Notes: generated from the letters alone by a model not told the origin. A DNA stretch of 64,000 nucleotides from an uncultured Paracoccaceae bacterium (GCA_947497185.1 CANMFL010000003.1:454404-518403); one strand, 5' to 3'; counted from the first letter of the stretch, positions 1 to 9,416 are shown. Translations and numbers: made by a program.

Positions 1-122
1 CCTTCCATACGGAATTGGCCGACCGCGTTTTCAGGGCGCCAGTCGTTGATGCCTTGCGCAACTTTAGCAGCAAGACTGTCAGGGGCGTCGCCTAAAAACA
101 AAAGATATGGTGTCTGAATCAT
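1..122 (-). CDS. dgcN: DgcN-like protein, DUF1611 family (5' end only)
   Basis: The first 40 codons of a minus-strand gene run off the left edge of the window. The N-terminus begins MIQTPYLLFLGDAP and continues with an AAKVAQGI-DWRPENAVGQFR segment. I recognise this as the start of the DUF1611 proteins annotated as N-acetyltransferase DgcN, which work with DgcA in D-glutamate catabolism in marine Rhodobacteraceae. The ATG at 122-120 is the only plausible start. The catalytic part and the expected dgcA partner lie outside the window, so the call rests on N-terminal similarity alone. An 8-bp inverted repeat lies 49 bp upstream of the start (171-198). Confidence 0.7.
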   Translation of the reverse strand, partial: MIQTPYLLFLGDAPDSLAAKVAQGINDWRPENAVGQFRME

Positions 123-170
123 GTGGTTGCTCCGCAGATAAAAGTGGATTCGTGTTTGAATGGGACAATG

Positions 171-198
171 CACGAAAGGCCGCGCAATGTCTTTCGTG
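171..198. promoter_or_regulatory. Inverted repeat upstream of dgcN (possible operator)
   Basis: CACGAAAG at 171-178 and its exact complement CTTTCGTG at 191-198 are separated by 12 bp. The centre-to-centre distance is 20 bp, about two helical turns, as expected for a dimeric regulator. It sits 49-76 bp upstream of the dgcN start. A second palindrome, TATTGCGCAATA, lies at 250-261. Regulatory function is inferred. Confidence 0.3.
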
Positions 199-299
199 AT
201 ACCGCTGCAAACGCGGCTATTTGTCGAACAATTCTGCGCGAATCTGTCATATTGCGCAATAAATCAGCGACCGCTCTGCGCAGCCTAGCACAAATCCCC

Positions 300-336
300 C
301 AAAAACAAAGACCCGGGCGCGCATGGCGCCCGGGTC
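300..336 (-). terminator. Rho-independent terminator of amtB
   Basis: A perfect 11-bp GC-rich stem (310-320 paired with 326-336, loop GCATG) lies 41 bp past the amtB stop. Read on the minus strand it is followed by a T-rich run (TTTGTTTTTGG). This ends the glnK-amtB transcript. Confidence 0.85.
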
Positions 337-376
337 AATTTTGCTAAACCTCTAGGGTATGAGATGAGGTCGAGGA

Positions 377-1696
377 TTAGCCTTTGTTGAACTCTGGGTA
401 AGCTTCCATGCCCAGCTCAGCCATGTCGAGACCATTGATCTCGGCTTCTTCGCTGACACGGATGCCTACTGTTGCTTTCAGGATGAACCAAACAACACCG
501 GCTGCGACGAATGTGAATGCGCCGTAAGCCACGATACCAGTGATCTGTGCGCCCCAGTTGCCTGTGTAGAATGCAACCGCAAGAGTACCCCAGATACCTG
601 CACAGAGGTGAACAGGAATCGCACCGACAACATCGTCGATTTTCAGCTTGTCGAGCATTGGCACTGCGAAGACCACGATCACACCACCAACCGCACCTGT
701 CAGCAAAGCGCCGAACAAGGACGGTGCAAGTGGTTCAGCCGTGATGGACACCAGACCAGCAAGCGCGCCGTTCAGGACCATCGTCAGGTCGACCTTTTTG
801 TACATGATCTGTGTCAGGCAGAGTGCAGCGATCGCACCGGCAGCCGCAGCCATGTTTGTGTTCGCAAAGATACGGCCAATGTCAGTGATGTCGCCAACAG
901 TACCCGCAGCAAGCTGTGAACCACCGTTAAAGCCGAACCAACCGAGCCACAGGATGAACGTACCCAGAGTAGCAAGCGCAAGGTTAGAACCTGGCATTGG
1001 GATCGTGCGGCCATCTTTGTATTTACCGATACGTGGTCCAAGGATCAGCGCACCAGCCAAAGCAGCCCAGCCACCGACAGAGTGAACGATTGTAGAACCG
1101 GCGAAGTCAGAGAAGCCCATTTCGGACAACCAGCCGCCGCCCCACTGCCAAGAACCCGAAATTGGGTACATCACGCCAGTCAGCACAACAACAAATGCCA
1201 AGAACGGCCACAGTTTGATACGTTCGGCAAGCGCGCCAGATACGATGGACGCAGTTGCGGCAACAAACATCAACTGGAAGAAGAAGTCGGATGCAACGGA
1301 TGCGTAATCAAGTGCGGCGTCAGCGGCATCAAGACCAACTGGCTCAAGCGATGTGACTGCAAAGAATGGTCCTACCCAGCCCGGGATGATCCATGCGTCG
1401 CCCGGGTACATCAGGTTAAAGCCGATGAGCCAGTATGCGATGGACGCAAAACCGAAGAGGGCGATGTTTTTGGTCAACTGCATGGCAACGTTTTTGCCGC
1501 GCACGAGGCCCGCTTCGAGCATCGCAAAGCCTGCGGCCATGAAGAACACGAGGAAGCCAGCAACCAAGAACAACAATGTTGTCATGATGTAAGGGCCGAT
1601 TTCATCGAAGCCCGGCGCTGCGGCCTCTTGGGCGAAAGCGAAGGTTGGCAATGCTGCCAATGCTGCCCCCGCAAATAATGTTTTGGTGAATTTCAT
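377..1696 (-). CDS. amtB: Ammonium transporter AmtB
   Basis: Inner-membrane ammonium channel of the Amt/Rh family, 439 aa. Residues 1-22 form a signal peptide ending AFAQ, as in many Amt proteins, followed by about eleven hydrophobic segments. The twin pore histidines are visible: H205 in STIVHSVGGW and H363 in AIPVHLCAGIWG, with a conserved aspartate at 197. It lies 14 bp after glnK on the same strand, the classic glnK-amtB nitrogen-regulated pair. GlnK is expected to plug the channel when nitrogen is sufficient. A strong terminator follows. Length and motifs are complete and nothing is unusual. Confidence 0.97.
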   Translation of the reverse strand: MKFTKTLFAGAALAALPTFAFAQEAAAPGFDEIGPYIMTTLLFLVAGFLVFFMAAGFAMLEAGLVRGKNVAMQLTKNIALFGFASIAYWLIGFNLMYPGDAWIIPGWVGPFFAVTSLEPVGLDAADAALDYASVASDFFFQLMFVAATASIVSGALAERIKLWPFLAFVVVLTGVMYPISGSWQWGGGWLSEMGFSDFAGSTIVHSVGGWAALAGALILGPRIGKYKDGRTIPMPGSNLALATLGTFILWLGWFGFNGGSQLAAGTVGDITDIGRIFANTNMAAAAGAIAALCLTQIMYKKVDLTMVLNGALAGLVSITAEPLAPSLFGALLTGAVGGVIVVFAVPMLDKLKIDDVVGAIPVHLCAGIWGTLAVAFYTGNWGAQITGIVAYGAFTFVAAGVVWFILKATVGIRVSEEAEINGLDMAELGMEAYPEFNKG

Positions 1697-1710
1697 CTGT
1701 CCCGTGTCCC

Positions 1711-2049
1711 TTAGATAGCGTCGTCGTTGAGTTCGCCCGTGCGGACGCGCATTGCGGCTTCCACATCAAGCGTAAAGATTTTGCCGTCGCCGATTTTGTC
1801 GGTCTTGGCTGTTGTTGCGATGGTCGAAACCACTTGCTCGGCCATGCTGTCTTGCACGACGATTTCAAGTTTCACTTTTGGAACAAAGTTCACGGCATAT
1901 TCAGCGCCACGGTAAATTTCCGTGTGGCCAGATTGTGCGCCAAAGCCTTTGATTTCAGATACCATCATCCCGCGTACACCGATGCCAGTCAGCGCCTCGC
2001 GGACCTCTTCCAGTTTAAAGGGTTTGATTGTTGCAATGATCAGTTTCAC
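1711..2049 (-). CDS. glnK: Nitrogen regulatory protein P-II (GlnK)
   Basis: Trimeric P-II signal protein that senses 2-oxoglutarate and ATP/ADP and controls AmtB. I place the start at GTG 2049, preceded by GGGGA. This gives exactly 112 aa, the family length, whereas the longer open frame adds an unrelated N-terminus. The T-loop tyrosine (Y51 in EIYRGAEY), the site of uridylylation by GlnD, is present. The B-loop region KIGDGKIF is also intact. It is the first gene of the glnK-amtB operon. Two TTGCACA copies spaced by one helical turn lie upstream (2170-2187). Confidence 0.96.
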   Translation of the reverse strand: MKLIIATIKPFKLEEVREALTGIGVRGMMVSEIKGFGAQSGHTEIYRGAEYAVNFVPKVKLEIVVQDSMAEQVVSTIATTAKTDKIGDGKIFTLDVEAAMRVRTGELNDDAI

Positions 2050-2169
2050 GAGGGGTCCCCTTGTCGTGTCTTCCAATGCCGCCAATTTGCGGCTGTGAGC
2101 CTAAGGGGCGGCATCAAGGACCAAGGAACAACGATTCCGGCTGGATTTTGTGACCTCAAACCAGCCATG

Positions 2170-2187
2170 TTGCACATTTTTTGCACA
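2170..2187. promoter_or_regulatory. TTGCACA tandem direct repeat upstream of glnK
   Basis: Two identical heptamers TTGCACA at 2170-2176 and 2181-2187 have an 11-bp period, so they fall on the same DNA face. They lie about 120-138 bp upstream of the glnK start and about 125 bp upstream of the PBP gene on the other strand. The placement suits an activator site for the nitrogen operon, but it does not match a site I can name. Confidence 0.3.
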
Positions 2188-2311
2188 ATCACGCATTGCT
2201 GTCTATTTTTTGGGCAGAACATAAATCAGCCACTGGTGAATCTGGGCGCTCTACATTCCCTGCCAGTGTCGTTATGATGCCTCAAAGATACCGAAACGGT
2301 GCAGGCGATAC

Positions 2312-4492
2312 ATGAGCGGAAACAACAAAAATCGCGACCCATTGGTCGCTGAGAAACGATATGGCGCGGCAGCCCCGAAAAAGGCAGCCCCAGCACGCAA
2401 ACCCCGAAAGGCAAAGCGCGCACCCGTTAAACGGCGCGGCCTGATTGGTCTGCTTACGGCGTTTATCGGCGGTATTTTCCGTGCAATATCGCGGTTGATC
2501 TTAGGCGGTATCGCCATCGTCACCGTGATGGTTGGGCTTGGCGTCTATTATTTTGCCTCAAACCTGCCACCAGCCGAAAGCCTGATTGATGGTCGTGCGC
2601 GTGGATCTGTTACACTACAAGACCGCACAGGCGAGACATTTGCGTGGCGTGGCGACCAGTTTGGCGGGATGATTACAACTGAAACGGTCAGCCCGCATCT
2701 GGTGAATGCCGTTGTCGCATCCGAAGACAAGCGGTTTTACACGCACTTTGGCGTATCCCCGCGCGGTGTTGCTTCTGCTGTGCGGATCAACTTGCGTGCA
2801 GGTCGCGGGCCGTTGTCGGGCAACGGCGGCTCAACCATCACGCAACAGGTTGCGAAATTGCTATGCCTTGGCATGCCATATGATCCGACCCAATGGGATT
2901 CAGAGGCCGCTTACGAGGCAGATTGCCGCCGCACTACACTTTGGCGCAAGGTCAAAGAGGCCGTTTATGCGATGGGCATGGAAGCGGCTTACACCAAGAA
3001 CGAAATCCTGACGATCTACCTGAACCGCGCTTATCTGGGTGCTGGGTCTCGTGGTTTCGAGGCCGCATCAGAACGGTATTTTGGCAAATCAGCCTCTGAA
3101 CTGCGCCCTGCCGAGGCTGCGATGCTATCCAGCTTGCTGCCCGCCCCTTCATCCCGCGCACCAACACGCAACCTAGAAGCCGCGCAGCAACGCGCGAATG
3201 TCGTAATCGGCTTGATGGAAGTCCAAGAGCGCCTGTCGCCAGAATTGGCCGAAGACGCACGCACCAATCCCGCGACCCTGTCGTCTGCTGCAAAGCAAGA
3301 CACTGGCGGCTACTTTGCCGACTGGGTGATGGCGTCGGGACCAGAGTTCTTTACCCGCAACACCACCGAAGACGTGAACATCCGCACCACCTTTGACCAA
3401 GACATCCAAGCCAGCGCCGAAGACGCATTGGAATGGATCTTTGAAAACAAGGTACGCGAAGGATCAGAAGCAGAAGCCGCGATCGTTGTGATGTCCGCCG
3501 ACGGTGCTGTTCGCGCTATGGTGGGTGGCCGCGCCGCGCCAAATGTCGGCGACTTCAACCGCGCGATCCAAGCACGTAGGCAACCCGGATCGGCGTTTAA
3601 GCCGTTCATCTTTGCCGCCGCTTTGGAAATGGATTTCTCGCCTAACGACTATGTGAACGACACAGATATGTGCTGGTCCACACCCGGCTCCGGCAACTGG
3701 TGCCCGCAAAACTATGACCGCCAATTCAAGGGTCCTGTGACGCTGCTGCAATCACTTGTCGAGAGCCGGAACATCCCCGCTGTGATCCTGTCCGAGAACG
3801 TTGGCCGCGATATTGTGCGGCAAGTCGCCGAAGGTTTCGGCATCGAAAGCGATATGGCTGATGGCCCTGCCCTCGCGCTGGGCGTGTCGGAAAGCACGTT
3901 GATCGAGATGACGGGCGCTTATGCTGGTATCTTGAACGGTGGTTCGTCGGTTGATCCTTATGGGCTTGTTGAACTGCGCTTGCAGGGCGAGGCCGAACCG
4001 CTGATGGGTCTTGGCGGTGGTATCCGTGATCGGGTGATCCGTGAACGTGCCGCGCGTGAGCTCACGTGGATGATGTACCAAGTCGTGGAACGCGGCACTG
4101 GTGCGCGTGCAAAAATCCCCGGTTGGCAGATAGCTGGCAAAACCGGCACGACGCAATCTGCGCGTGATGCATGGTTTATCGGCTTTACTGGCGATTATGT
4201 GACTGGTGTTTGGATGGGCTACGACGACAACAGTCCGCTGTCGGGCGTCACAGGTGGCGGCTTGCCCGCCGATATCTGGCGCGAAACGATGACACGGGTT
4301 TTGGCCAATCAACAGCCAGTGCCATTGCCGATGCAAGAACCAGGTGACGGGTTGCGGCGCAGTGATCCGAATTTCCAACCTGGCGTTGAGGCCCCTGCCC
4401 CCGGATCACCTGCATCCCCAGACGCCCCGAACTCGCCCAACGACGGCGCGATCTTGGATGTGTTGAACAATATCCTGAACAACGCCAACTAG
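2312..4492 (+). CDS. Class A penicillin-binding protein (PBP1 family)
   Basis: Bifunctional peptidoglycan glycosyltransferase/transpeptidase of 726 aa, anchored in the inner membrane. A basic, proline/alanine-rich cytoplasmic tail (1-45) precedes a membrane segment (about 48-82). The glycosyltransferase domain carries the catalytic glutamate E138 in ASEDKRFYTHFG and the STITQQVAK motif. The transpeptidase domain has S427xxK430 (GSAFKP), S485RN and K610TGT, so all active-site motifs are intact. The C-terminal 50 residues are Pro/Ala/Asn-rich. It is divergent from glnK. PBP1A/MrcA versus another class A subtype cannot be settled from motifs. Confidence 0.93.
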   Translation: MSGNNKNRDPLVAEKRYGAAAPKKAAPARKPRKAKRAPVKRRGLIGLLTAFIGGIFRAISRLILGGIAIVTVMVGLGVYYFASNLPPAESLIDGRARGSVTLQDRTGETFAWRGDQFGGMITTETVSPHLVNAVVASEDKRFYTHFGVSPRGVASAVRINLRAGRGPLSGNGGSTITQQVAKLLCLGMPYDPTQWDSEAAYEADCRRTTLWRKVKEAVYAMGMEAAYTKNEILTIYLNRAYLGAGSRGFEAASERYFGKSASELRPAEAAMLSSLLPAPSSRAPTRNLEAAQQRANVVIGLMEVQERLSPELAEDARTNPATLSSAAKQDTGGYFADWVMASGPEFFTRNTTEDVNIRTTFDQDIQASAEDALEWIFENKVREGSEAEAAIVVMSADGAVRAMVGGRAAPNVGDFNRAIQARRQPGSAFKPFIFAAALEMDFSPNDYVNDTDMCWSTPGSGNWCPQNYDRQFKGPVTLLQSLVESRNIPAVILSENVGRDIVRQVAEGFGIESDMADGPALALGVSESTLIEMTGAYAGILNGGSSVDPYGLVELRLQGEAEPLMGLGGGIRDRVIRERAARELTWMMYQVVERGTGARAKIPGWQIAGKTGTTQSARDAWFIGFTGDYVTGVWMGYDDNSPLSGVTGGGLPADIWRETMTRVLANQQPVPLPMQEPGDGLRRSDPNFQPGVEAPAPGSPASPDAPNSPNDGAILDVLNNILNNAN

Positions 4493-4502
4493 TGCGAGGT
4501 GT

Positions 4503-4853
4503 CTATGACCCTTCGGGGTCGCACCGCGCATAGGCAAAGGCGTAGCCGTTCCATACCATGATGATGCCGGTCCCTTCGGCATCATCCATGACCATGGCAC
4601 GTTCGGCCCAGACTTGATCACCGCCAGAACATTGCATGGTGTAAAGTTTGGCATCCATTTGCAGCACATCAACAGGGCTGCTCATCCGGCATTCGACCTC
4701 GACACCGTAAAAGATGCCGTCTTCGATTTTCAGCGCACCGCCGTCCACGCCGACATTCGCGCAATCAGCGTTGGCGACCTGTTTATAAGTTCCATCAAAA
4801 GGCCCCGCCATCGCGGCGACAGGAAGCAAGGCGAGAAGTGCCGCGAACCGCAT
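4503..4853 (-). CDS. Small secreted hypothetical protein downstream of mlaC
   Basis: A 116-aa protein with a clear Sec signal peptide (MRFAALLALLPVAAMA) and a mature part of about 100 residues containing four cysteines (CANVG, VECRMS, MQCSGG, YARCDPEG), suggesting disulfides in the periplasm. I chose ATG 4853, whose A is also the last base of the mlaC stop (TGATG), so it is translationally coupled to mlaC. A GTG one codon upstream is possible. I do not recognise the family. Position suggests a periplasmic role linked to the Mla pair. Confidence 0.75.
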   Translation of the reverse strand: MRFAALLALLPVAAMAGPFDGTYKQVANADCANVGVDGGALKIEDGIFYGVEVECRMSSPVDVLQMDAKLYTMQCSGGDQVWAERAMVMDDAEGTGIIMVWNGYAFAYARCDPEGS

Positions 4854-5437
4854 CACACCGCCCCGATTTCTGCTGTCAGCGCATCAAGATTGCGACCTTG
4901 CCGATCCAATAACGCACCGATTTCAGCGCGTTCCGTCAGCAACATGTTCACGCCTTCGATGATGAAGTTGAAGAACTTGTGCGACCCTGACCGGTCAGAC
5001 ACGTGGAAATCCATGCGTAGTGGTGAACGTCCGCGCAGTTGTACAGTTGTCTCGACCTCGATCCAGCTTTTCACCGGAGCTGCACCTTCGACGATGATTT
5101 CGCCGCCGACGAATTCACGGAAACGACGTCCATATTTGCTCGCGATATAGCCACGGAAGGCCGCGGTGTAGGCTTGCATCTGGGCAGGGCTTGCGCTGCG
5201 GGCATCGGCCCCGAGGCAATAGCGTGCGATTGTCGGCACGTCGGAATAGCGGTCAAACAAAACGGCAAAGTCGTTAATCATCGCGGCCTCTGATTTACCG
5301 GATGCGATGACTGCGTTCACTTCGGTGACAAGCGCTGTGACGATGGATTGCGATTCACTGACCGACAAAGCGGCGGCGGCTTGCGGCAGAATGCTTGCGC
5401 TGGCAGCGGCAACGATCATTTGGCGACGGTTCAGCAT
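4853..5437 (-). CDS. mlaC: MlaC-like phospholipid-binding ABC transport protein
   Basis: A 194-aa protein of the MlaC/Ttg2D family, periplasmic shuttle of phospholipids between outer-membrane MlaA and the inner-membrane MlaFEDB complex. The N-terminus MLNRRQMIVAAASASILPQA has an RR pair ahead of the hydrophobic stretch, compatible with Tat export, and is followed by the typical helical start. Conserved features include RYCLGADARSAS, the YIASKYGRRF-EF segment and the SWIEVETTV strand. The start overlaps the mlaA stop by one base and the stop overlaps the next gene. No mlaFED genes are in the window. Confidence 0.88.
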   Translation of the reverse strand: MLNRRQMIVAAASASILPQAAAALSVSESQSIVTALVTEVNAVIASGKSEAAMINDFAVLFDRYSDVPTIARYCLGADARSASPAQMQAYTAAFRGYIASKYGRRFREFVGGEIIVEGAAPVKSWIEVETTVQLRGRSPLRMDFHVSDRSGSHKFFNFIIEGVNMLLTERAEIGALLDRQGRNLDALTAEIGAV

Positions 5438-6162
5438 TATTGGTCTCCGTATAGGTCAGCGTAGGGGTCTGCGACTTCGGCCGCTTCAATACCCAGTTCA
5501 TAGCGACGGTTTTGCAAGTATATTAACCGCGCCTGCGCGTAAGAATCCGCGCTTTCGTTTAGCACATCACCAATCGTATCGCCAACTTGGTCGATTTTTG
5601 CGATCCGACCCGCGATAGAGCCAACAGAGGCCACAACCAGTTGGTCATCAGTCACGAACAATCCAAGCGGGTCGATCAGCACGTCAACAATATCACCGGC
5701 AAAGTCGCGTTCGGTCGACGGGCCAAGCAGCGGAAGTTCGAGGTACGCGCCTTCTGGCGTACCCCAAACCGAAAGGGTTTGTCCAAAATCAGCGTCGATT
5801 TCTTCCAATCCCATGATGTCAGCAGGGTCAAAAACACCAAACGCACCAAAGACAGTGTTGATCAAAAACCGCATCGTATTCGATGTCGCGCCCACGAAGT
5901 CGCCCTGCAACGTGTTGTTCAGGATCACACCGGGCATCGCCACGTTGTCAGCAAAATCGATCAAACGGGCCGAGATATCCTGCGGAATGCGTGGACCGCT
6001 ACGGTCTTCATCGCTACCCAGCCCACCCGTTAAACGCTTGTTAAACTCGTGTACGCTACGATTTCGTGTCTCGTAGGGGTCATGCACCGTGGCACCATCA
6101 GGGGCGGTACTACAGGCAGCGACGCTGGCGAGGGTCAAGCAAAGGGCAAAAGCTATCTTCAT
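5437..6162 (-). CDS. mlaA: MlaA (VacJ) family outer-membrane lipoprotein
   Basis: A 241-aa lipoprotein: the signal peptide ends in the lipobox VAAC (Cys17). The mature protein has the family hallmark DPYETRNRSVHEFNKRL and the core around ISARLIDFADNVAMPGVILNNTLQGD and TMRFLINTVFGAFGVFDPA. MlaA forms a ring in the outer membrane that removes mislocalised phospholipids from the outer leaflet and hands them to MlaC, which is encoded next. It heads a three-gene minus-strand operon, divergent from the type I secretion genes. Confidence 0.92.
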   Translation of the reverse strand: MKIAFALCLTLASVAACSTAPDGATVHDPYETRNRSVHEFNKRLTGGLGSDEDRSGPRIPQDISARLIDFADNVAMPGVILNNTLQGDFVGATSNTMRFLINTVFGAFGVFDPADIMGLEEIDADFGQTLSVWGTPEGAYLELPLLGPSTERDFAGDIVDVLIDPLGLFVTDDQLVVASVGSIAGRIAKIDQVGDTIGDVLNESADSYAQARLIYLQNRRYELGIEAAEVADPYADLYGDQ

Positions 6163-6218
6163 AATTTCAATATCTTCAGTCTTTATAATTAGGTGTTCGT
6201 GATGTGACGCTTGTCCGT

Positions 6219-6224
6219 TATAAT
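6219..6224 (+). promoter_or_regulatory. Perfect -10 hexamer upstream of the type I secretion operon
   Basis: TATAAT lies 95 bp before the ATG at 6319; a second TATAAT is at 6184-6189. No good -35 is seen at 17 bp. If used, the transcript would start near 6231, which argues against the TTG at 6211 as translation start of the ABC transporter. Confidence 0.35.
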
Positions 6225-6318
6225 TGCAATAACCTTAGATTGCGGTGGCTTTGTAGGCTTTATCGCGCAAAAGATACCGCAAGTAGTATCGAAAAGTATA
6301 AAGAGCGATGAACCGCCA

Positions 6319-8058
6319 ATGGTAGATCAGTTGACCGCACAAGGCCGTGCAGAATTAACCAATACCCGCAAACAAAGCCGGGGATTGTATTGGATGGTTG
6401 CGGTCTTCAGCTTCTTTGTGAACATGCTGATGCTGACCGGCCCGCTGTATATGTTGAACGTCTATGATCGGGTTTTGGGGTCGCGCAGCCTAGAGACGTT
6501 AATCGCGTTATCGGTGTTGGTCGCATTTTTATACGGCATGATGGGCATCATGGACTACGTGCGGGGCCGGATCATGGCCCGCGTAGGCGCACGGTTCCAA
6601 GCGGGCATGGACCGCCGTGTTTTCGCCGCCGTCCTCAAGGCATCAACGATCAACAAGGCCCGCAATGAAGCCGCAACAGGCTTGCGCGATCTGGAAAGCG
6701 TGCAGCGGTTAATCACCTCGCCAGCCTTGATGGCCGTCTTTGATCTGCCGTGGACACCGTTGTTTTTCCTAGGGATATTTATCTTTCACCCTCTGATGGG
6801 CCTCTTGGGCATCGTCGGCGGCGTGATTTTGATCGCCGTGGCGATCACCAACCAAGTGACCACCCGCAAGCCACTGCAAAAAGCCAACGCTGCGACATTC
6901 CAGTCAGAGACGATGGGCGCACAAATCCGGCAGGAATCCGAAATGGTTCATGCGTTGGGGATGCGCGATGCTGCGTTTAGTCGTTGGCAGATTGCCCGGG
7001 CGCAGTCGCTGGATGCCACGATTGCCGCTACTGATGGCGCAGGCACATTCAGCGCGATGACCAAGACGTTCCGCCTGTTTTTGCAATCCGCGATGCTGGG
7101 GCTGGGTGCGTATCTGGTGCTACGTGGCGAGTTGACGCCCGGTGCGATGATCGCTGGTTCAATTTTGCTGGGCCGTGCGTTGGCTCCGATTGAGTTGATC
7201 GTCGGCCAATTTGCGACGTTTCAAAAGGGACGCGAAGGTTGGAAAAACCTATCGACGCTGTTGGGCAACGTACCAGAGGATGATGCCCGTACCACGCTGC
7301 CGCAACCCGCTGCCCGCATTATCGCGGATCAGGTGACGGTTGTACCGCCGGGAGAACAAACCGCATCATTGCGGATGATCAGTTTCGCAGTGCAACCGGG
7401 TCAAGCCGTTGGTGTTATCGGGACTTCTGGATCGGGAAAAACGACGCTTGCGCGTGCGCTGACCGGTGTCTGGCGTCCTGCTGGCGGGAAAATCAGGCTC
7501 GATGGGGCGGCTCTGGATCAATATAATCCTGACGTTTTGGGACAGCATATCGGGTATTTGCCCCAGCGGGTGCAGCTCTTTGAGGGCACAATTAAGGAAA
7601 ACATCGCTCGCATGTCGATGCAACCGGATGACGCCGCCGTGGTTGCTGCCGCCAAAAAAGCGGCTGCACACGAGATGATTTTAAATCTGCCTGATGGCTA
7701 CGACACGCGGGTTACATCGACCGGTGGCCGCCTGTCTGGCGGTCAAATCCAACGGGTCGGGTTGGCGCGTGCGATGTACGGAAACCCGGTTGTGCTGGTG
7801 CTGGACGAGCCGAATTCGAACCTTGATAACGAAGGGTCAAATGCGCTGAACAACGCGATCCGGCTGTGTAAAGAAGAAGGTAAAATCGTCTTTATCATGG
7901 CGCATCGTCCAAACGCCATTCAGGAATGCGATTTGCTGCTCGTGATTGAAAACGGGGCACGGCGGGCCTTTGGGCCGAAGGATCAAGTGTTACAAGAAAT
8001 GGTTAAGAATGCCGATCAAATCAAACAGACTTCAGGCAAAGGGGCGGGCGTATCATGA
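6319..8058 (+). CDS. Type I secretion ABC transporter, PrtD family
   Basis: A 579-aa permease-ATPase fusion that powers export of a substrate straight from cytoplasm to outside. An N-terminal transmembrane domain (first helix after [13 protein letters not shown], then [13 protein letters not shown]) has no C39 peptidase, which places it in the PrtD/LapB-like group. The ATPase domain has Walker [10 protein letters not shown] (about 368-376), signature LSGGQ (472-476) and Walker B VLVLDEP. I start at ATG 6319 because the upstream in-frame TTG (6211) precedes a -10 element. Its stop overlaps the adaptor start by 4 nt. No RTX substrate or TolC gene is adjacent. Confidence 0.92.
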   Translation: MVDQLTAQGRAELTNTRKQSRGLYWMVAVFSFFVNMLMLTGPLYMLNVYDRVLGSRSLETLIALSVLVAFLYGMMGIMDYVRGRIMARVGARFQAGMDRRVFAAVLKASTINKARNEAATGLRDLESVQRLITSPALMAVFDLPWTPLFFLGIFIFHPLMGLLGIVGGVILIAVAITNQVTTRKPLQKANAATFQSETMGAQIRQESEMVHALGMRDAAFSRWQIARAQSLDATIAATDGAGTFSAMTKTFRLFLQSAMLGLGAYLVLRGELTPGAMIAGSILLGRALAPIELIVGQFATFQKGREGWKNLSTLLGNVPEDDARTTLPQPAARIIADQVTVVPPGEQTASLRMISFAVQPGQAVGVIGTSGSGKTTLARALTGVWRPAGGKIRLDGAALDQYNPDVLGQHIGYLPQRVQLFEGTIKENIARMSMQPDDAAVVAAAKKAAAHEMILNLPDGYDTRVTSTGGRLSGGQIQRVGLARAMYGNPVVLVLDEPNSNLDNEGSNALNNAIRLCKEEGKIVFIMAHRPNAIQECDLLLVIENGARRAFGPKDQVLQEMVKNADQIKQTSGKGAGVS

Positions 8059-9362
8059 GCGACCAAACCCTGAATAAACGCTGGTCTGTCCTGCGACCAA
8101 TGACCGTCGGTTTGCTGGCGATGCTCGTTCTGGTCGGTGGCTTCGGCACATGGGCCGTTGTGGCGCAGATCACCGGCGCTGTGATTGCATCCGGCCAGAT
8201 CGAAGTCGACCGCAACCGCCAAGTTATTCAACACCCCGACGGCGGCGTCGTCGAAGCGATTTTGGTCAAGGAAGGCGATACTGTTGCTGCCGGAGATTTG
8301 CTTATTCAATTGGATTCCGATGCGTTACGGTCCGAATTGGCGATTGTCGAAGGCCAGTTGTTTGAAATTTTGGCGCGTCGTGGACGGCTAGAGGCAGAGC
8401 GCGATGCGAGCGATTCCATCACCTTTCCAGAGGTGCTGTATTCCTTCGACCGACCTGAAATCGAAAGTCTGATTGCCGGACAAGAACGCCTGTTCGAGGC
8501 GCGCTTGGAATCGTCAGCTAAGACCAAAGAGCAGCTCGCACAGCGCCGTGCGCAGATCGTGAGCCAGATCGGCGGCATAGCCGCGCAACGCGATGCGGTC
8601 GCCCGTCAACAAGAGTTAATTACACAGGAACTGGCCGCGCAGCAGACGCTTCTTGAACGCGGCTTGGCACAGGCCAGCGGCGTTTCAGTTTTGCAGCGCG
8701 AAGAGGCCAATCTGCTAGGGGATTTAGGGGAGCTTGTCGCATCCGAAGCCCAAGCCGCCGAGCAAATTACCGAGATCGAGATCGAAGTTCTCACACTCGA
8801 CACCACGCGCCGCGAAGAAGCGATCACGCGCCTACGCGATCTGCAATTCAACGAACTGGAACTGACAGAACGGCAGCGTACGCTGACCCAACAGCTTGAT
8901 CGGCTTGACATTCGCGCGCCCCTCGCCGGAATTGTCTATGGATTGCAGGTATTTGCCGAACGATCCGTCATTCGTCCCGCTGATCCGGTGATGTTCCTCG
9001 TGCCGCAAGACCGCCCGCTCGTGATTGCCGCCCAAGTCCAACTGACGGACGTGGATCAGATTTATGTCGGCCAAGAAGCGACGATGCGCTTTTCCGCCTT
9101 TGATCAACGCCGCACGCCGGAATTGTTTGGCACCGTGACGCTGATTTCGGCAGATGCGTTTCAGGACGAAAGCACGGCAGCGTCATTTTACCGTGTCGAG
9201 TTGCGCTTGAACGAAGGTGAGATCGACCGTCTGCCTGCCGATATGACCTTGATCCCCGGCATGCCTGTGGAATCTTTTGTGCGCACTGCAGATCGCAGCC
9301 CGATGGACTATCTGATCAAGCCGCTTGCTGATTATTTCGCCAAGGCATTTCGCGAGTCGTGA
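8055..9362 (+). CDS. HlyD family type I secretion adaptor (membrane fusion protein)
   Basis: A 435-aa periplasmic adaptor bridging the ABC transporter and an outer-membrane TolC channel. A short cytoplasmic tail and one membrane helix (about 15-36) precede a lipoyl-like half ([20 protein letters not shown]). A long Gln/Glu/Arg-rich coiled coil follows (about 90-275), then [16 protein letters not shown] and a beta-barrel domain. ATGA overlap with the upstream ABC gene indicates co-translation. The length is in the range of PrtE/HlyD proteins. Confidence 0.93.
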   Translation: MSDQTLNKRWSVLRPMTVGLLAMLVLVGGFGTWAVVAQITGAVIASGQIEVDRNRQVIQHPDGGVVEAILVKEGDTVAAGDLLIQLDSDALRSELAIVEGQLFEILARRGRLEAERDASDSITFPEVLYSFDRPEIESLIAGQERLFEARLESSAKTKEQLAQRRAQIVSQIGGIAAQRDAVARQQELITQELAAQQTLLERGLAQASGVSVLQREEANLLGDLGELVASEAQAAEQITEIEIEVLTLDTTRREEAITRLRDLQFNELELTERQRTLTQQLDRLDIRAPLAGIVYGLQVFAERSVIRPADPVMFLVPQDRPLVIAAQVQLTDVDQIYVGQEATMRFSAFDQRRTPELFGTVTLISADAFQDESTAASFYRVELRLNEGEIDRLPADMTLIPGMPVESFVRTADRSPMDYLIKPLADYFAKAFRES

Positions 9363-9416
9363 TTGCGCCCGCCTGCGCCCAACGATAGCGTTCACCCAAA
9401 CATCAAGGAGAACGCC

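Noticed and set aside
123..347. 74-aa plus-strand open frame upstream of amtB
   Set aside because: No ribosome site, and it crosses the amtB terminator hairpin; composition (Arg/Cys/Asn-rich) is not protein-like.
1082..1678. 198-aa plus-strand open frame antisense to amtB
   Set aside because: Shadow frame; amtB has all family motifs and the antisense product is Cys/His/Gln/Glu-rich with no domain pattern.
6211..6318. In-frame TTG-started N-terminal extension of the type I secretion ABC gene
   Set aside because: It spans a perfect TATAAT, and related transporters begin near the ATG at 6319.
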